From the NCBI RefSeq assembly GCF_029894125.1, contig NZ_JARXYZ010000030.1:1-64000 (forward strand): a stretch of DNA of 64,000 nt, read 5' to 3'. The DNA is from Kitasatospora sp. MAA19 (lineage in GTDB: Bacteria; Actinomycetota; Actinomycetes; Streptomycetales; Streptomycetaceae). Shown here piece by piece: positions 1 through 7,702 of the stretch. The notes beneath the pieces are model-generated. The model had not been told where the DNA came from and did not search any database. It saw only the letters and a list, made by a program, of their open reading frames with translations. Made by a program: the position numbers and the translations under genes. Each line of letters begins with the position of its first letter. The first letter of the stretch is position 1.

Positions 1-55
1 CCAGAACATTACCAGCCCAACACCCATATGCCGAATTCCCACCAACCCACCCCGG

Positions 56-208
56 AAAAGCAAACAAGGCCCGGCACCCCGAAAGGCACCGGACCCCGTC
101 CGACCACTGGAGCGCCAGGCCCGGATCGCACGGACTCTTCCTACTGAAAGTAGGACGTGCTCTGGTAGCACCACTGACGCCTGACGAGGAATCATCTCCC
201 TCGCGACA
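56..208 (-). ncRNA. Candidate small RNA, copy 1 of tandem array
   Basis: This is the second, almost identical unit, 209 bp to the left, with the same hairpins, the same terminator stem (95-68) and the same T-tract (67-56 read on the minus strand). Its promoter hexamers (215-244) lie in the left end of copy 2, whose sequence differs from that upstream of copy 2's own promoter, yet the hexamers and spacing are kept. That conservation supports real transcription. Function unknown. Confidence 0.5.
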
Positions 209-214
209 CCCAGA

Positions 215-244
215 ACATTACCAGCCCAACACCCATATGCCGAA
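215..244 (-). promoter_or_regulatory. Promoter of small-RNA candidate copy 1
   Basis: TTCGGC (244-239), 18 nt, TAATGT (220-215) on the minus strand. The same pair recurs at 35-30 and 11-6, which would drive a third unit left of the window. Confidence 0.5.
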
Positions 245-264
245 TTCCCACCAACCCACCCCGG

Positions 265-417
265 AAAAGCAAACAAGGCCCGGCACCCCGAAAGGCACCG
301 GACCTCATCCGACCACTGGAGCGCCAGGCCCGAATCGCACGGACTCTTCCTACTGAAAGTAGGACGTGCTCTGGTAGCACCACTGACGCCTGACGAGGAA
401 TCATCTCCCTCGCGACG
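265..417 (-). ncRNA. Candidate small RNA, copy 2 of tandem array
   Basis: Read on the minus strand, the unit has promoter-like hexamers (424-453), then about 150 nt with consecutive hairpins: CGAGG/CCTCG, GTGCT/AGCAC with loop ACCAG, CCTAC/GTAGG with loop TTTCA, and CTGG/CCAG. It ends in an 11-bp stem (304-277, including G-U pairs) followed by TTGTTTGCTTTT, a rho-independent terminator. The start near 417 is inferred from the distance to the -10 element. No Rfam family is recognised and the function is unknown. A leader RNA or inactive repeat is the alternative. Confidence 0.5.
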
Positions 418-423
418 AGACGT

Positions 424-453
424 ACAGTACCAGCTGAATGATCTGGCACCGAA
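424..453 (-). promoter_or_regulatory. Promoter of small-RNA candidate copy 2
   Basis: On the minus strand TTCGGT (453-448) and TACTGT (429-424) are separated by exactly 18 nt. The copy 1 promoter has TTCGGC, 18 nt, TAATGT in otherwise different sequence. It lies just upstream of, and divergent from, the hydrolase start at 471. Confidence 0.5.
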
Positions 454-470
454 CCGGAGGCGAACCCCGC

Positions 471-1193
471 ATGACGAGCGCTCAACCCGAGGTCATCTCC
501 TATGCCGACGGGCGGCTGACGGACGTCCACCGCCCGGCCGCCGGCACCGCCGGGCCCGCACCCGTCGTGCTGCTGTGGCACGGGCGGGGCCCCGACGAGC
601 GTGACGTGCTGCGGCCGATCGCCCGGGAGGCCGCCGGGCTCGGGCTGCTGGTGTTCGTCCCGGACTGGCGCTCCGACCGGCCGGACGGCGGCCGCGCCGA
701 ACTGCTCGCCTCCCTCGCCCACGCCCGCCGCACCGCCGCCGGGTACGGCGGGGACCCGGAGCGCTTCGTCCTGGCCGGCTGGTCCTTGGGCGGCCGGGAG
801 GCGATAGCCGTGGCCACCCACCCGGACACCCCCGCCGACCTGCGCCCCGTCGCCGCCGTCGGCATCTCCTCCAGCTATGCCCGCCCGGCGGTCACCACCG
901 GGGACGCCCCCCTCGACCTCCTGGCCGACCACCCCTCCCCCGTCCCGCTCTGGCTGGTGCACGGCACGGAGGACGACGTGCTGGGCATCGAGCACACCCG
1001 GCAGCTGAGCGCTGCTCTGACAAAGCAGATGTCACCGGTGCGCGTCCTCGAACTCGCCACCGACCACGCGGGCGTCGTGATGACCGTGTACGACGCCGAG
1101 GCCCACCGCTGCCTCCCCACCACCGCCGAAGCCGTGCTGCGCGCCGGGCGCCGCACCGCCGCCGCCCTCGCCGAGGCGGCCGGGCTCTCCTGA
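471..1193 (+). CDS. Alpha/beta hydrolase, dienelactone hydrolase-like
   Basis: A cytoplasmic 240-residue serine hydrolase. The nucleophile elbow GWSLG places the catalytic serine near residue 105; the acid is probably in GTEDD (near 180) and the base is the histidine in DHAG (near 205). An early LLWHGRG segment is the oxyanion region. The ATG at 471 was preferred over the in-frame ATG at 438 because GGAGG lies at 456-460. There is no signal peptide. The substrate cannot be told; an esterase or dienelactone hydrolase-type activity is the family expectation. It is transcribed away from the small-RNA repeats. Confidence 0.85.
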   Translation: MTSAQPEVISYADGRLTDVHRPAAGTAGPAPVVLLWHGRGPDERDVLRPIAREAAGLGLLVFVPDWRSDRPDGGRAELLASLAHARRTAAGYGGDPERFVLAGWSLGGREAIAVATHPDTPADLRPVAAVGISSSYARPAVTTGDAPLDLLADHPSPVPLWLVHGTEDDVLGIEHTRQLSAALTKQMSPVRVLELATDHAGVVMTVYDAEAHRCLPTTAEAVLRAGRRTAAALAEAAGLS

Positions 1194-1215
1194 GCCGTCA
1201 GCGCGGCCGGACCGG

Positions 1216-1773
1216 CTATCGCCCCACGACGAGGGCGCGCAGGCCGTGGCCGCGTTCCATGGCCTCCAGGTCTCGTTGCAGCGGCGGCCGGGGGACGGCC
1301 AGGACCGGGCAGGCCGCGTGGCGGACGCAGTAGGCGGTGACGGACGGGCGCAGCGCGCGGGAGAGGCGTCCGCGGCTGCTGCCGGCGCCGAGGATCAGCA
1401 GGTCGTCGGCGTGGTCGGCGCAGCGGACCAGACTGTGTCCGGTGTCGCCGCGGACCGCCTGGCAGCGCAGCCGGGCTCCGGCGTAGCGGCCGGCGAACGC
1501 CTCGTCGAGGGCTTGGCGCAGTCGCGCGACGGCGGCGTCGCGGCCGGCGGTGATGGCGGCCGGGCAGGGGGTACGGCGGTAGCCGAGTTCCTCGCCGGCC
1601 GAGGTCCAGCAGAGGACGGCGAGCACCTCGACGTCGGTGCGGCGGGCTTCGGCGACGGCGTGGTGGAGGGCGGCGATGCTGCCGAGCGAGCCGCTGACGC
1701 CGACGACGATCCGGCCCTCACGGTCGGGCCGCTCCGCCGCCTCGTCCGTGCCGGCCATGCCGCTTTCCGCCAT
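1216..1773 (-). CDS. Universal stress protein (UspA family), single domain
   Basis: A 185-residue protein with one Usp domain. The first strand is IVVGVSGS (about residues 22-29), and the C-terminal nucleotide-binding loop begins ILGAGSSRGRLSRAL (about 127-141) and runs into a CPVLAVP strand. This fits the ATP-binding G-x2-G-x9-G(S/T) class, but the final loop reads PSVT rather than GS. Many streptomycete Usp proteins have two domains; this has one plus a charged 20-residue N-terminus. The ATG at 1773 was chosen because it starts just before the domain. Role: stress or redox-related nucleotide binding, partner unknown. Confidence 0.85.
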   Translation of the reverse strand: MAESGMAGTDEAAERPDREGRIVVGVSGSLGSIAALHHAVAEARRTDVEVLAVLCWTSAGEELGYRRTPCPAAITAGRDAAVARLRQALDEAFAGRYAGARLRCQAVRGDTGHSLVRCADHADDLLILGAGSSRGRLSRALRPSVTAYCVRHAACPVLAVPRPPLQRDLEAMERGHGLRALVVGR

Positions 1774-2032
1774 GGTTCGCCCCGCCTCTCGGTCCGTCCC
1801 GCCGTGCCGTGCTGTCGTCTCCCAGCAAAGCTGGCGGGTGCCGCGCGCCCCGCGTCCGTTGACGCGGCTCTGACGCGCGGCCGGGCGTTCCGTACGCGTC
1901 CCTGATGCGGCTACGGACCCTCGGTCAGGCCGTGTCCCGCTTGACGGCGCCGCCGTGCGCCGTTCGGCTGCCGGCCGCGCCCGGTCGGCGGGGCGAGCGT
2001 CCCCAGCCCACCGAGTGTGCAGGATGGCGGCC

Positions 2033-3121
2033 ATGAAGAGCGCACTCCCCATCCCCGTCCGCGGCGTCGGCGTCCTCCTCACCGCCCTCTCCCTTGCGGC
2101 CTCCCCGAGCGCAGCCTCCCCGAGCGCGGCCGGGACCGAAGTCGGGACCTCGGTCGGCGAGGGCCGCCCCGCCCGTACGACGTCCGCCTGGTTGCCCTGG
2201 TGGGGTGGAGACGGCGCGCTGGACGACGCCCTGCAGCACGCCTCGCAGCTCCACACCGTCAGTCCGTTCTGGTACGAGGCCACGTCCGACACCACCGTCG
2301 ACGGCTACCCGGGCGCCGGCGATCAGCGGATCGTCGACCAGCTGCACGGCAAGGGGATCAAGGTCGTGCCCACCGTCATCGAGACCCCCGGTGCCGAGGC
2401 CATGGCGGAGCTCCTGGGCGACCCGGTACGCCGCACCGCCCACGCCGACGCCCTCATGGCGGTCGCCGCGAGCGCCGCGTACGACGGCCTCGACCTCGAC
2501 TACGAACGCATGGCCGAGACCGACGACGAGCAGCTGCGCGAGCGGGTCCGCGTCGGCTACGACGCCCTGACCGGCGAGCTGTGCGCCCGCCTGCACGCCG
2601 GCGACAAACAGTGCGTCGTCACGGTCATGCCCCGCACCCGCGACTCGGGGCAGGCCTACGACTACGCGCACCTGGGCAGGGTCGCCGACCGGGTGCGCAT
2701 CATGGGCTACAACCTCCACGACGCACTGGGCCGGCCCGGCCCGCTGTCCTCGCTCGCCTGGTACGAGGAGTTCCTCGGCTACGCCACCGGCGTCGTCCCC
2801 CGCGAGAAGCTGGAGGTCGCGCTGCCCGCCTACGGCTGGGACTGGACCGTCGGCTCCACCGACCGCGCCAAGCACGTGACGTCCACCGAGGCTGAGGCGC
2901 TGCGCCGGGACAGGCAGGCCGCGTACGTCTTCGACGAGGCCTCCGGCACACCGCACTTCACCTACACCGACGGTGGCAGGCGGCACGAGGTCTGGTACCA
3001 GGACGCGCACGGCAGCGCCGCCCACCTGGCGGCGATGGGGAAGTACGGCGTGCGCAACAGCGGCCTGTGGGCCCTGGGGTTCGAGGACCCAGGGCTGTGG
3101 CAGGCACTCGCGCAGCAGTAG
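2033..3121 (+). CDS. Secreted glycoside hydrolase family 18 protein
   Basis: A 362-residue exported protein with an Ala-rich signal peptide (about residues 1-35). The GH18 catalytic signature DGLDLDYE is at about 151-158, with the acid glutamate at its end. Later YNLHDALG and ALPAYGWDW segments match the strands that line a GH18 barrel, and the protein ends with a WALGFEDPGLW segment usual for the last strand. No chitin-binding domain is present, so it may act on soluble chitooligosaccharides or another GlcNAc polymer. ATG 2033 was chosen over ATG 2024 for the better signal peptide; the ribosome site is weak. Confidence 0.85.
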   Translation: MKSALPIPVRGVGVLLTALSLAASPSAASPSAAGTEVGTSVGEGRPARTTSAWLPWWGGDGALDDALQHASQLHTVSPFWYEATSDTTVDGYPGAGDQRIVDQLHGKGIKVVPTVIETPGAEAMAELLGDPVRRTAHADALMAVAASAAYDGLDLDYERMAETDDEQLRERVRVGYDALTGELCARLHAGDKQCVVTVMPRTRDSGQAYDYAHLGRVADRVRIMGYNLHDALGRPGPLSSLAWYEEFLGYATGVVPREKLEVALPAYGWDWTVGSTDRAKHVTSTEAEALRRDRQAAYVFDEASGTPHFTYTDGGRRHEVWYQDAHGSAAHLAAMGKYGVRNSGLWALGFEDPGLWQALAQQ

Positions 3122-3194
3122 CCCGCAGCACGGAGCGCCCGGTGCGTCCTGCCGGCAGGTGGGGCGGAGCCGCCCGTACTGCGGCCGTCGGACC

Positions 3195-4817
3195 CTAGGA
3201 CCGGAAGTCCCAGGCGGGGAAGTCGTAGTCGTCCCACAGGGCGCGTTCGTCGTCGTGCGGCGCGTACCGGACGCTCGGGTCGAGGTCCCAGATCCGGGTC
3301 GCCCGGCTGTCCGGTGTGTAGCTGGGCCAGCCCGGCTCGCCCCGGCGGGCGAAGGAGGTCCAGGCCGCCATCATCCGGTCGGACAGGCGGGTGAGCAGGG
3401 GCCGCTGCTCGGCGACGGTCTGCGCGCCGCGCGGGAGCGGGCCGAGGTCCAGGCCGCCGAAGACGAAGGGCAGTTCCAGGGTGTGCATGGCGCCCAGGTT
3501 CTGCGCGGCCGGCAGCCCGGGGACGTAGGGCACGTGCCAGTCGAACTGGTAGACGTAGGTGGGCCGCCAGCGGGACTGGGCCTCGGCGAGGCGCAGGGTG
3601 GGCACCCGCTCCACCTGGTCGGTGATCATCGCGTTCACCACCCGGCCCTCGGCCAGCCCCGGGCGGTTCGCGGCGTAGTGGTCGTACATCTGCTGCTTGC
3701 GGTCGGCGAGGACCGCGGGCAGGCTCCGGTAGGCGCTCAGCGGGTAGTCCAGGATCTTGGGGTTGAACAGCGCCCAGTAGTCGGTCTCGTTCTCCGTGGT
3801 GCCGGTCATCACGTCGACGTGACGGGCGCTTCCGGCCGCGACCCGCTCGACCACGGGTCCCGGCACCAGCGAGCCGTCGATGGAGGGCCCGAAGAAGACG
3901 GCGGAGGAGAGCCCGGACAGCCCGCTCTGCGCCTGCTCCTGGAGTTGCAGGACCTGCTGGGTGGTCAGCCGGTCGAGGTCGGCGACCGACCGGATGCCCC
4001 CGGTGGCGAGGATGTGCCGGGCGGTGTTCTGCGCGGCGTCCGCCGTGTGCACCAGGTACCCGGGCCCGCTCTGGACGATGGCGTGGCGGAAGAGCCGCTC
4101 GGGGTGGTCGCCGGCCAGCATCGCGCTGATCGAGATCGCGCCCGCCGACTGTCCGAAGACGGTGACGTCGTCCGGGTTCCCGCCGAAGGCCGCGACGTGC
4201 TGACGGACCCAGGCCAGCGCGGCCCTCTCGTCGCGCAGGCCGTTGTTGCCCGAGCCGGCGTAGGCCGGGTCGAGCGAGCCGAGTTCCGTCCAGCCCAGGA
4301 TGCCGAGCCGGTAGTCGAGGTTCACCACCACCGTGTCGCCCCGCGCGGCCAGCCGGCCGCCGTCGAAGACCGCCTGGCCGGCCGAGCCGAGCTCGTCCGC
4401 ACCGCCGTGCAGGAACACCATCACCGGCTTGTCCGCGCCTCGGGCCCGCGGTGCCCACACGTTCAGGTACAGGCAGTCCTCGACCCCCTCGCCACCCGCG
4501 CTCAGGTCCTGTGGGCAGCCGGGCTTGGCGGCGGTGGCCGGGAGCGTGCCCCGCCAGGCCGCGGCCGGCTGCGGCGGGCGGAACCGGCGATCCCCGGTCG
4601 GGGGCGCCGCGTACGGCACTCCGAGGAAGGCGCAGCGGCCGTCCTGCGCCACGCCCTGGACCCGGCCGGCCGAGGTGGTGGCCCGGCACCCCCGCGTCAC
4701 CCCCTCCGCCGCCCCCTGGGCCTCGGCCGGAACGGCCGCCGCCGACACCGTCAGCAGCAGTGCCGCCGCGGCCGTCACCACCCTGCCCCACCGCTTCACC
4801 GTGCGCACCCGTGCCAC
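3195..4817 (-). CDS. Secreted type B carboxylesterase
   Basis: A 540-residue carboxylesterase/lipase family protein. A signal peptide (hydrophobic run at about residues 12-32) precedes a full catalytic domain: EDCLYLNVWAP (about 113-123), oxyanion HGG (about 137-139), and GQSAG with the nucleophile serine near 224. The catalytic histidine and glutamate lie in the C-terminal half as is usual. The GTG start at 4817 was chosen for a strong GGAGGGA ribosome site a few bases upstream; the open frame continues further but is poor coding sequence. It hydrolyses esters outside the cell; the substrate is not predictable. Confidence 0.85.
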   Translation of the reverse strand: MARVRTVKRWGRVVTAAAALLLTVSAAAVPAEAQGAAEGVTRGCRATTSAGRVQGVAQDGRCAFLGVPYAAPPTGDRRFRPPQPAAAWRGTLPATAAKPGCPQDLSAGGEGVEDCLYLNVWAPRARGADKPVMVFLHGGADELGSAGQAVFDGGRLAARGDTVVVNLDYRLGILGWTELGSLDPAYAGSGNNGLRDERAALAWVRQHVAAFGGNPDDVTVFGQSAGAISISAMLAGDHPERLFRHAIVQSGPGYLVHTADAAQNTARHILATGGIRSVADLDRLTTQQVLQLQEQAQSGLSGLSSAVFFGPSIDGSLVPGPVVERVAAGSARHVDVMTGTTENETDYWALFNPKILDYPLSAYRSLPAVLADRKQQMYDHYAANRPGLAEGRVVNAMITDQVERVPTLRLAEAQSRWRPTYVYQFDWHVPYVPGLPAAQNLGAMHTLELPFVFGGLDLGPLPRGAQTVAEQRPLLTRLSDRMMAAWTSFARRGEPGWPSYTPDSRATRIWDLDPSVRYAPHDDERALWDDYDFPAWDFRS

Positions 4818-5259
4818 CCTGCGCTCCCTCCGACGTGGACGCCCCGGCGGGGCCGGGACGTGATGCCGGCTCAAGCGTGCTCGGGTGCCCGGTGCGCTGT
4901 CCTGGCCGCCGGGGTGGACTTTCCGGGTCTCCACCCCGGGATGGAGAGGGTGGAGACCAGCCGCACCGCGGATGTTCTGCGCGGTGTCACGCACGCCGAG
5001 CGGCACCAATAACTCGGCTGCCGCCGAGGTGAACTGTCGTCGCATCAGGTTCTCGTGGCCCCGACCCCCGGTGTCCGCGCCGGACGCCACGGCGCGACCC
5101 GCCGCCACCTCACGCCTCAACTGGCCGTTCCACCAGCGCACTTGCTCACCATCGGATCATCCCGTCCGACGGACACCGCACGGGACCAGCAAGACCACCG
5201 GGACCAGCAAGACCACCGGGAGCACCGGGAGCAGCGGGACCAGGGGGACCGGCGGCCGC
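4818..5259. other. Gap with tandem repeats, no clear gene
   Basis: The 442-bp gap between the esterase and the TetR gene holds a short tandem repeat: an 18-bp unit at 5182-5199 and 5200-5217, followed by degenerate GGGACC/GGGAGC units to about 5250. The rest shows no recognisable gene. The esterase promoter must lie in its left part. Confidence 0.6.
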
Positions 5260-5931
5260 TCAGGCGTCGGGCGGTGCGGCCTCCCAGAGGTCGGCGAACA
5301 TCCGGTCCAGGTGCTCTTCGCCGATCGGGGCAACGGGCAGCGGGTGGGTGGCCTGGGCACGGAAGCCGTCGAGCAGCAGGGCGAGGTAACGGCGCCAGAG
5401 GTCGGGGCGCAGTTCGGTGGTGGCGGGCAGGGCGCGGCAGAGCGGGCCGAGCATGAACAGCAGGTCCATGGTGACCACGTCGCGCCGCATGGTGCCCTGC
5501 TCCTGGGCGCGGGCGATGAGGGCGCCGACGGTGGCGGCGTTGCGGCGGCCGATCTCGATCATGCCGGGGATGGTGGGGATGGCCTGGGTGACCAGGTCGT
5601 TGATGCCCCGGTCGGCGGCGACGAGTTCGAAGATCCGCTCGTAGTAGCGTTCCAGGGCGGTCCAGGCGTCCTCGGTGGCGAGGGCTTCCTCACCCGCCCC
5701 GGTCAGGGTGGCGGCGGCGTCGGCGAACACCTCGCCGATCAGCGCCTCGCGGGTCGGGAAGTGACGGTAGAGGGTGGCGTTGCCGACCCCGGCCTCCTTG
5801 GCGATCTGGTCCAGCGGGACGTCGAGGCCGTTCCGGGAGAACATGTCGCGGGCGGCGGCGAGCAGCAGATCGCGGTTGCGCTGCGCGTCGCGCCGGAGCC
5901 GTCCCGGGGGGTTCGCGCTGCTCGGTGCCAT
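5260..5931 (-). CDS. TetR family transcriptional regulator
   Basis: A 223-residue repressor. The N-terminal helix-turn-helix spans about residues 15-60 (LLLAAARDMFSRNG, then IAKEAGVGNATLYRHFPTRE). The C-terminal two thirds form the ligand-binding helical domain. It is divergent from the MOSC gene (139 bp between starts), so it may regulate that gene and itself, but I found no strong palindrome between them. The ligand is unknown. Confidence 0.9.
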   Translation of the reverse strand: MAPSSANPPGRLRRDAQRNRDLLLAAARDMFSRNGLDVPLDQIAKEAGVGNATLYRHFPTREALIGEVFADAAATLTGAGEEALATEDAWTALERYYERIFELVAADRGINDLVTQAIPTIPGMIEIGRRNAATVGALIARAQEQGTMRRDVVTMDLLFMLGPLCRALPATTELRPDLWRRYLALLLDGFRAQATHPLPVAPIGEEHLDRMFADLWEAAPPDA

Positions 5932-6070
5932 GCCCCGACCCTAGCAATCCCGGAGGCGGGCGGCCGGGCGGCGACCGACTACCGTACGAAGGCACCGGGC
6001 CCGCGATAGCCGGCGGCAGGGCCCACGGGCCCGGGCCCGCAAGGGGCCACGAGGAGACGAGGGGGCGGCC

Positions 6071-6889
6071 ATGGCCGACGTGGTGGAGTTGCGGTACTAC
6101 CCGGTGAAGGGGTGCGCCGGGGTCCAGGCGGCCAGCGCGGAGCTGACCTTCGCGGGCCTGGCCCACGACCGGGCGTTCATGGTGGTGGACGAGGACGGCG
6201 TGTTCCGCTCCCAGCGCCGGGACCGCCTGCTGGCCGCCGTCCGCCCGACGGTCGGGGAGGACGGCCGCCGGCTGACCCTCGCCGCGCCGGGCGTCGCACC
6301 CGTGAGCGTCGCCGTGGACACCGAGGGCCCACGCCGGGCGGTGCAGCTGTTCGGCGCCCCGTTCTTCGGGATCGACCAGGGCAAGGAGGTCGCCGACTGG
6401 CTGGCCGAGGTACTGGGTGTGCGCAGCCGGCTGGTCCGGGTGCCGCCGGAGCACGACCGGGTGACCGACGGGCTGACTCCGGGCACCTCCGGCTACGCCG
6501 ACAGCTGCGCGGTGCACGTGCTGTCCCGTGCCTCGCTGGAGCGCTTCAACGCGCTGAGCGGTGGAAGCCCGCTGTCGGTGGACCGGTTCCGCCCGAACCT
6601 GGTGGTGGACGGCTGGGCCGAGCCGCACACCGAGGATCTGGCCCGCCGGATCACCGTGGGCGGCGCCGAGTTGGGCTACGCCAAGCTCGCGATCCGCTGC
6701 GCGGTGACGCTGGTCGACCAGTCGACCGGCGCGAAGGCCGGTCCGGAGCCGCTGCGGACGCTGGCCCGCTACCGCCGGGCGGCGGCCGGCGGGGTCGCGT
6801 TCGGCAGCAAGTTCGCCGTCCTACGGCCCGGCACGCTGCGGGTCGGGGACGAGCTGGCGGTGAACGCCTGGGGGCCGTCCGAGCTCTGA
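6071..6889 (+). CDS. MOSC domain protein
   Basis: A 272-residue protein with an N-terminal MOSC beta-barrel (RYYPVKGC at about 8-15, then AHDRAFMVVDEDG) and the C-terminal MOSC domain, including SVDRFRPNLVV (about 175-185) and AIRCAVTLVDQ with the conserved cysteine that holds the pterin/sulfur site in this family. This is the mARC/YcbX-like arrangement, which handles molybdenum cofactor or N-oxygenated compounds; this one has no fused ferredoxin domain. ATG 6071 is preceded by a GGAG-type site. A TetR gene is divergent. Confidence 0.85.
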   Translation: MADVVELRYYPVKGCAGVQAASAELTFAGLAHDRAFMVVDEDGVFRSQRRDRLLAAVRPTVGEDGRRLTLAAPGVAPVSVAVDTEGPRRAVQLFGAPFFGIDQGKEVADWLAEVLGVRSRLVRVPPEHDRVTDGLTPGTSGYADSCAVHVLSRASLERFNALSGGSPLSVDRFRPNLVVDGWAEPHTEDLARRITVGGAELGYAKLAIRCAVTLVDQSTGAKAGPEPLRTLARYRRAAAGGVAFGSKFAVLRPGTLRVGDELAVNAWGPSEL

Positions 6890-6896
6890 GTCCGCA

Positions 6897-6938
6897 CCAG
6901 GGCCGTGTCCGGACCGCGCCAGGGCCGTGTCCGGACCG
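6897..6938. repeat. Direct repeat, 20 bp in two copies
   Basis: The 20-bp sequence beginning CCAGGGCCGTGT occurs at 6897 and 6919 (period 22 bp), just after the MOSC stop codon. It is followed by a GC-rich stretch able to fold, between the convergent MOSC and ribonuclease genes. Confidence 0.7.
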
Positions 6939-7014
6939 ACGGCCCCGCCGGGCGCCCCGGCGGCCCCGGCGGGGAAGTGCGCCGGGGCCGGGAAGGGTGG
7001 AGCGGGGGTGCGCT

Positions 7015-7407
7015 TCAGCAGCCCTGGTCGATCAGCGAGAACGTGGCGTAGTGGTCGCCGGTGTAGTAGTCCTCCTGGGTCTCCTGGCCGGTGATGATCC
7101 GGCGGGTGCCACGGGTCGGGGCGCCGGGCGTGATGACGGTGTACTCGTGGTAGTAGCCGTAGGACTGGCTGGGCAGGACGTGCTCCCGGTTCTGGAACAC
7201 CACACCGTCCTGCGAGTACGGGAACGGCCCGTCACTGGCGATCAGGTTGAGGGTGTCGGTCGCCTCGGCCGGGAGGGCGGACAGACACACCGTGCCGCTC
7301 ACGTCGGCGTGCGCCTCGGTGGCGACGGCGACGGGCGCGAGGGTCATCAGGGCGACGGCGGTGACGGCGGCAGCGCGGGTCTTCCACGCGCGTAGAGTGC
7401 GAGTCAT
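7015..7407 (-). CDS. rnaSA: Secreted guanyl-specific ribonuclease (RNase Sa type)
   Basis: A 130-residue precursor: a 34-residue signal peptide ending AHA, then a 96-residue mature enzyme starting DVSGTVC. It closely matches RNase Sa of S. aureofaciens from memory. All key residues are in place in mature numbering: Glu54 (base), Arg69 and His85 (acid), and the Cys7-Cys96 pair. RNase Sa cleaves single-stranded RNA after guanine and is secreted. ATG 7407 was chosen; ATG 7413 two codons upstream is possible, and neither has a good ribosome site. No barstar-like inhibitor gene is visible nearby. Confidence 0.95.
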   Translation of the reverse strand: MTRTLRAWKTRAAAVTAVALMTLAPVAVATEAHADVSGTVCLSALPAEATDTLNLIASDGPFPYSQDGVVFQNREHVLPSQSYGYYHEYTVITPGAPTRGTRRIITGQETQEDYYTGDHYATFSLIDQGC

Positions 7408-7702
7408 GTCCATCAGTGTGGCGAGCCACCGACAACTCCGGAAGCCCTCCGACGAAGTGTTAACCGGCGGGTAACTCCCGTGTCCGACCAGCGACTTGAC
7501 TCGTATTCCGGCCCCACGTCGAGCCCCGCCGGAACCGTTCACGAACCGCCCCGACACCCCATGGGTCGACCGCCGTCGAACTAGCGCCGCCGCCGCTGTC
7601 GGCATCCTCACACCTTCCCCACGTTCGCTCCCCGCTCCAGTCGCGCCGCATAGAGTCGGCGACGGATCATGTCGGGCCGGAACGACCGCTGACGGGGTGG
7701 GC

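Larger units (their letters stand above)
1..416. repeat. 209-bp tandem repeat, two copies visible
   Basis: Positions 1-207 and 210-416 are nearly identical; I see only about three base differences (around 94-98 versus 303-307, and 123 versus 332). The period is 209 bp. Copy 1 starts at the window edge, so the array probably continues to the left. Each copy carries several short hairpins and an A-rich stretch that is a T-tract on the minus strand. No convincing protein is encoded on either strand. It reads best as a repeated minus-strand RNA gene (see the ncRNA entries). Confidence 0.9.

Noticed and set aside
181..200. CTGACGAG in the repeat as a hammerhead ribozyme core
   Set aside because: The GAAA partner and the cleavage-site arrangement do not fit any of the three hammerhead topologies, and transcription evidence favours the other strand.
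192..995. Long minus-strand open frame over the repeats and first hydrolase
   Set aside because: It is the antisense shadow of the hydrolase gene and of the repeat, with no domain and unsuitable composition.
4818..5141. N-terminal extension of the carboxylesterase frame
   Set aside because: The extension lacks coding character, and a strong ribosome site and signal peptide support the start at 4817.
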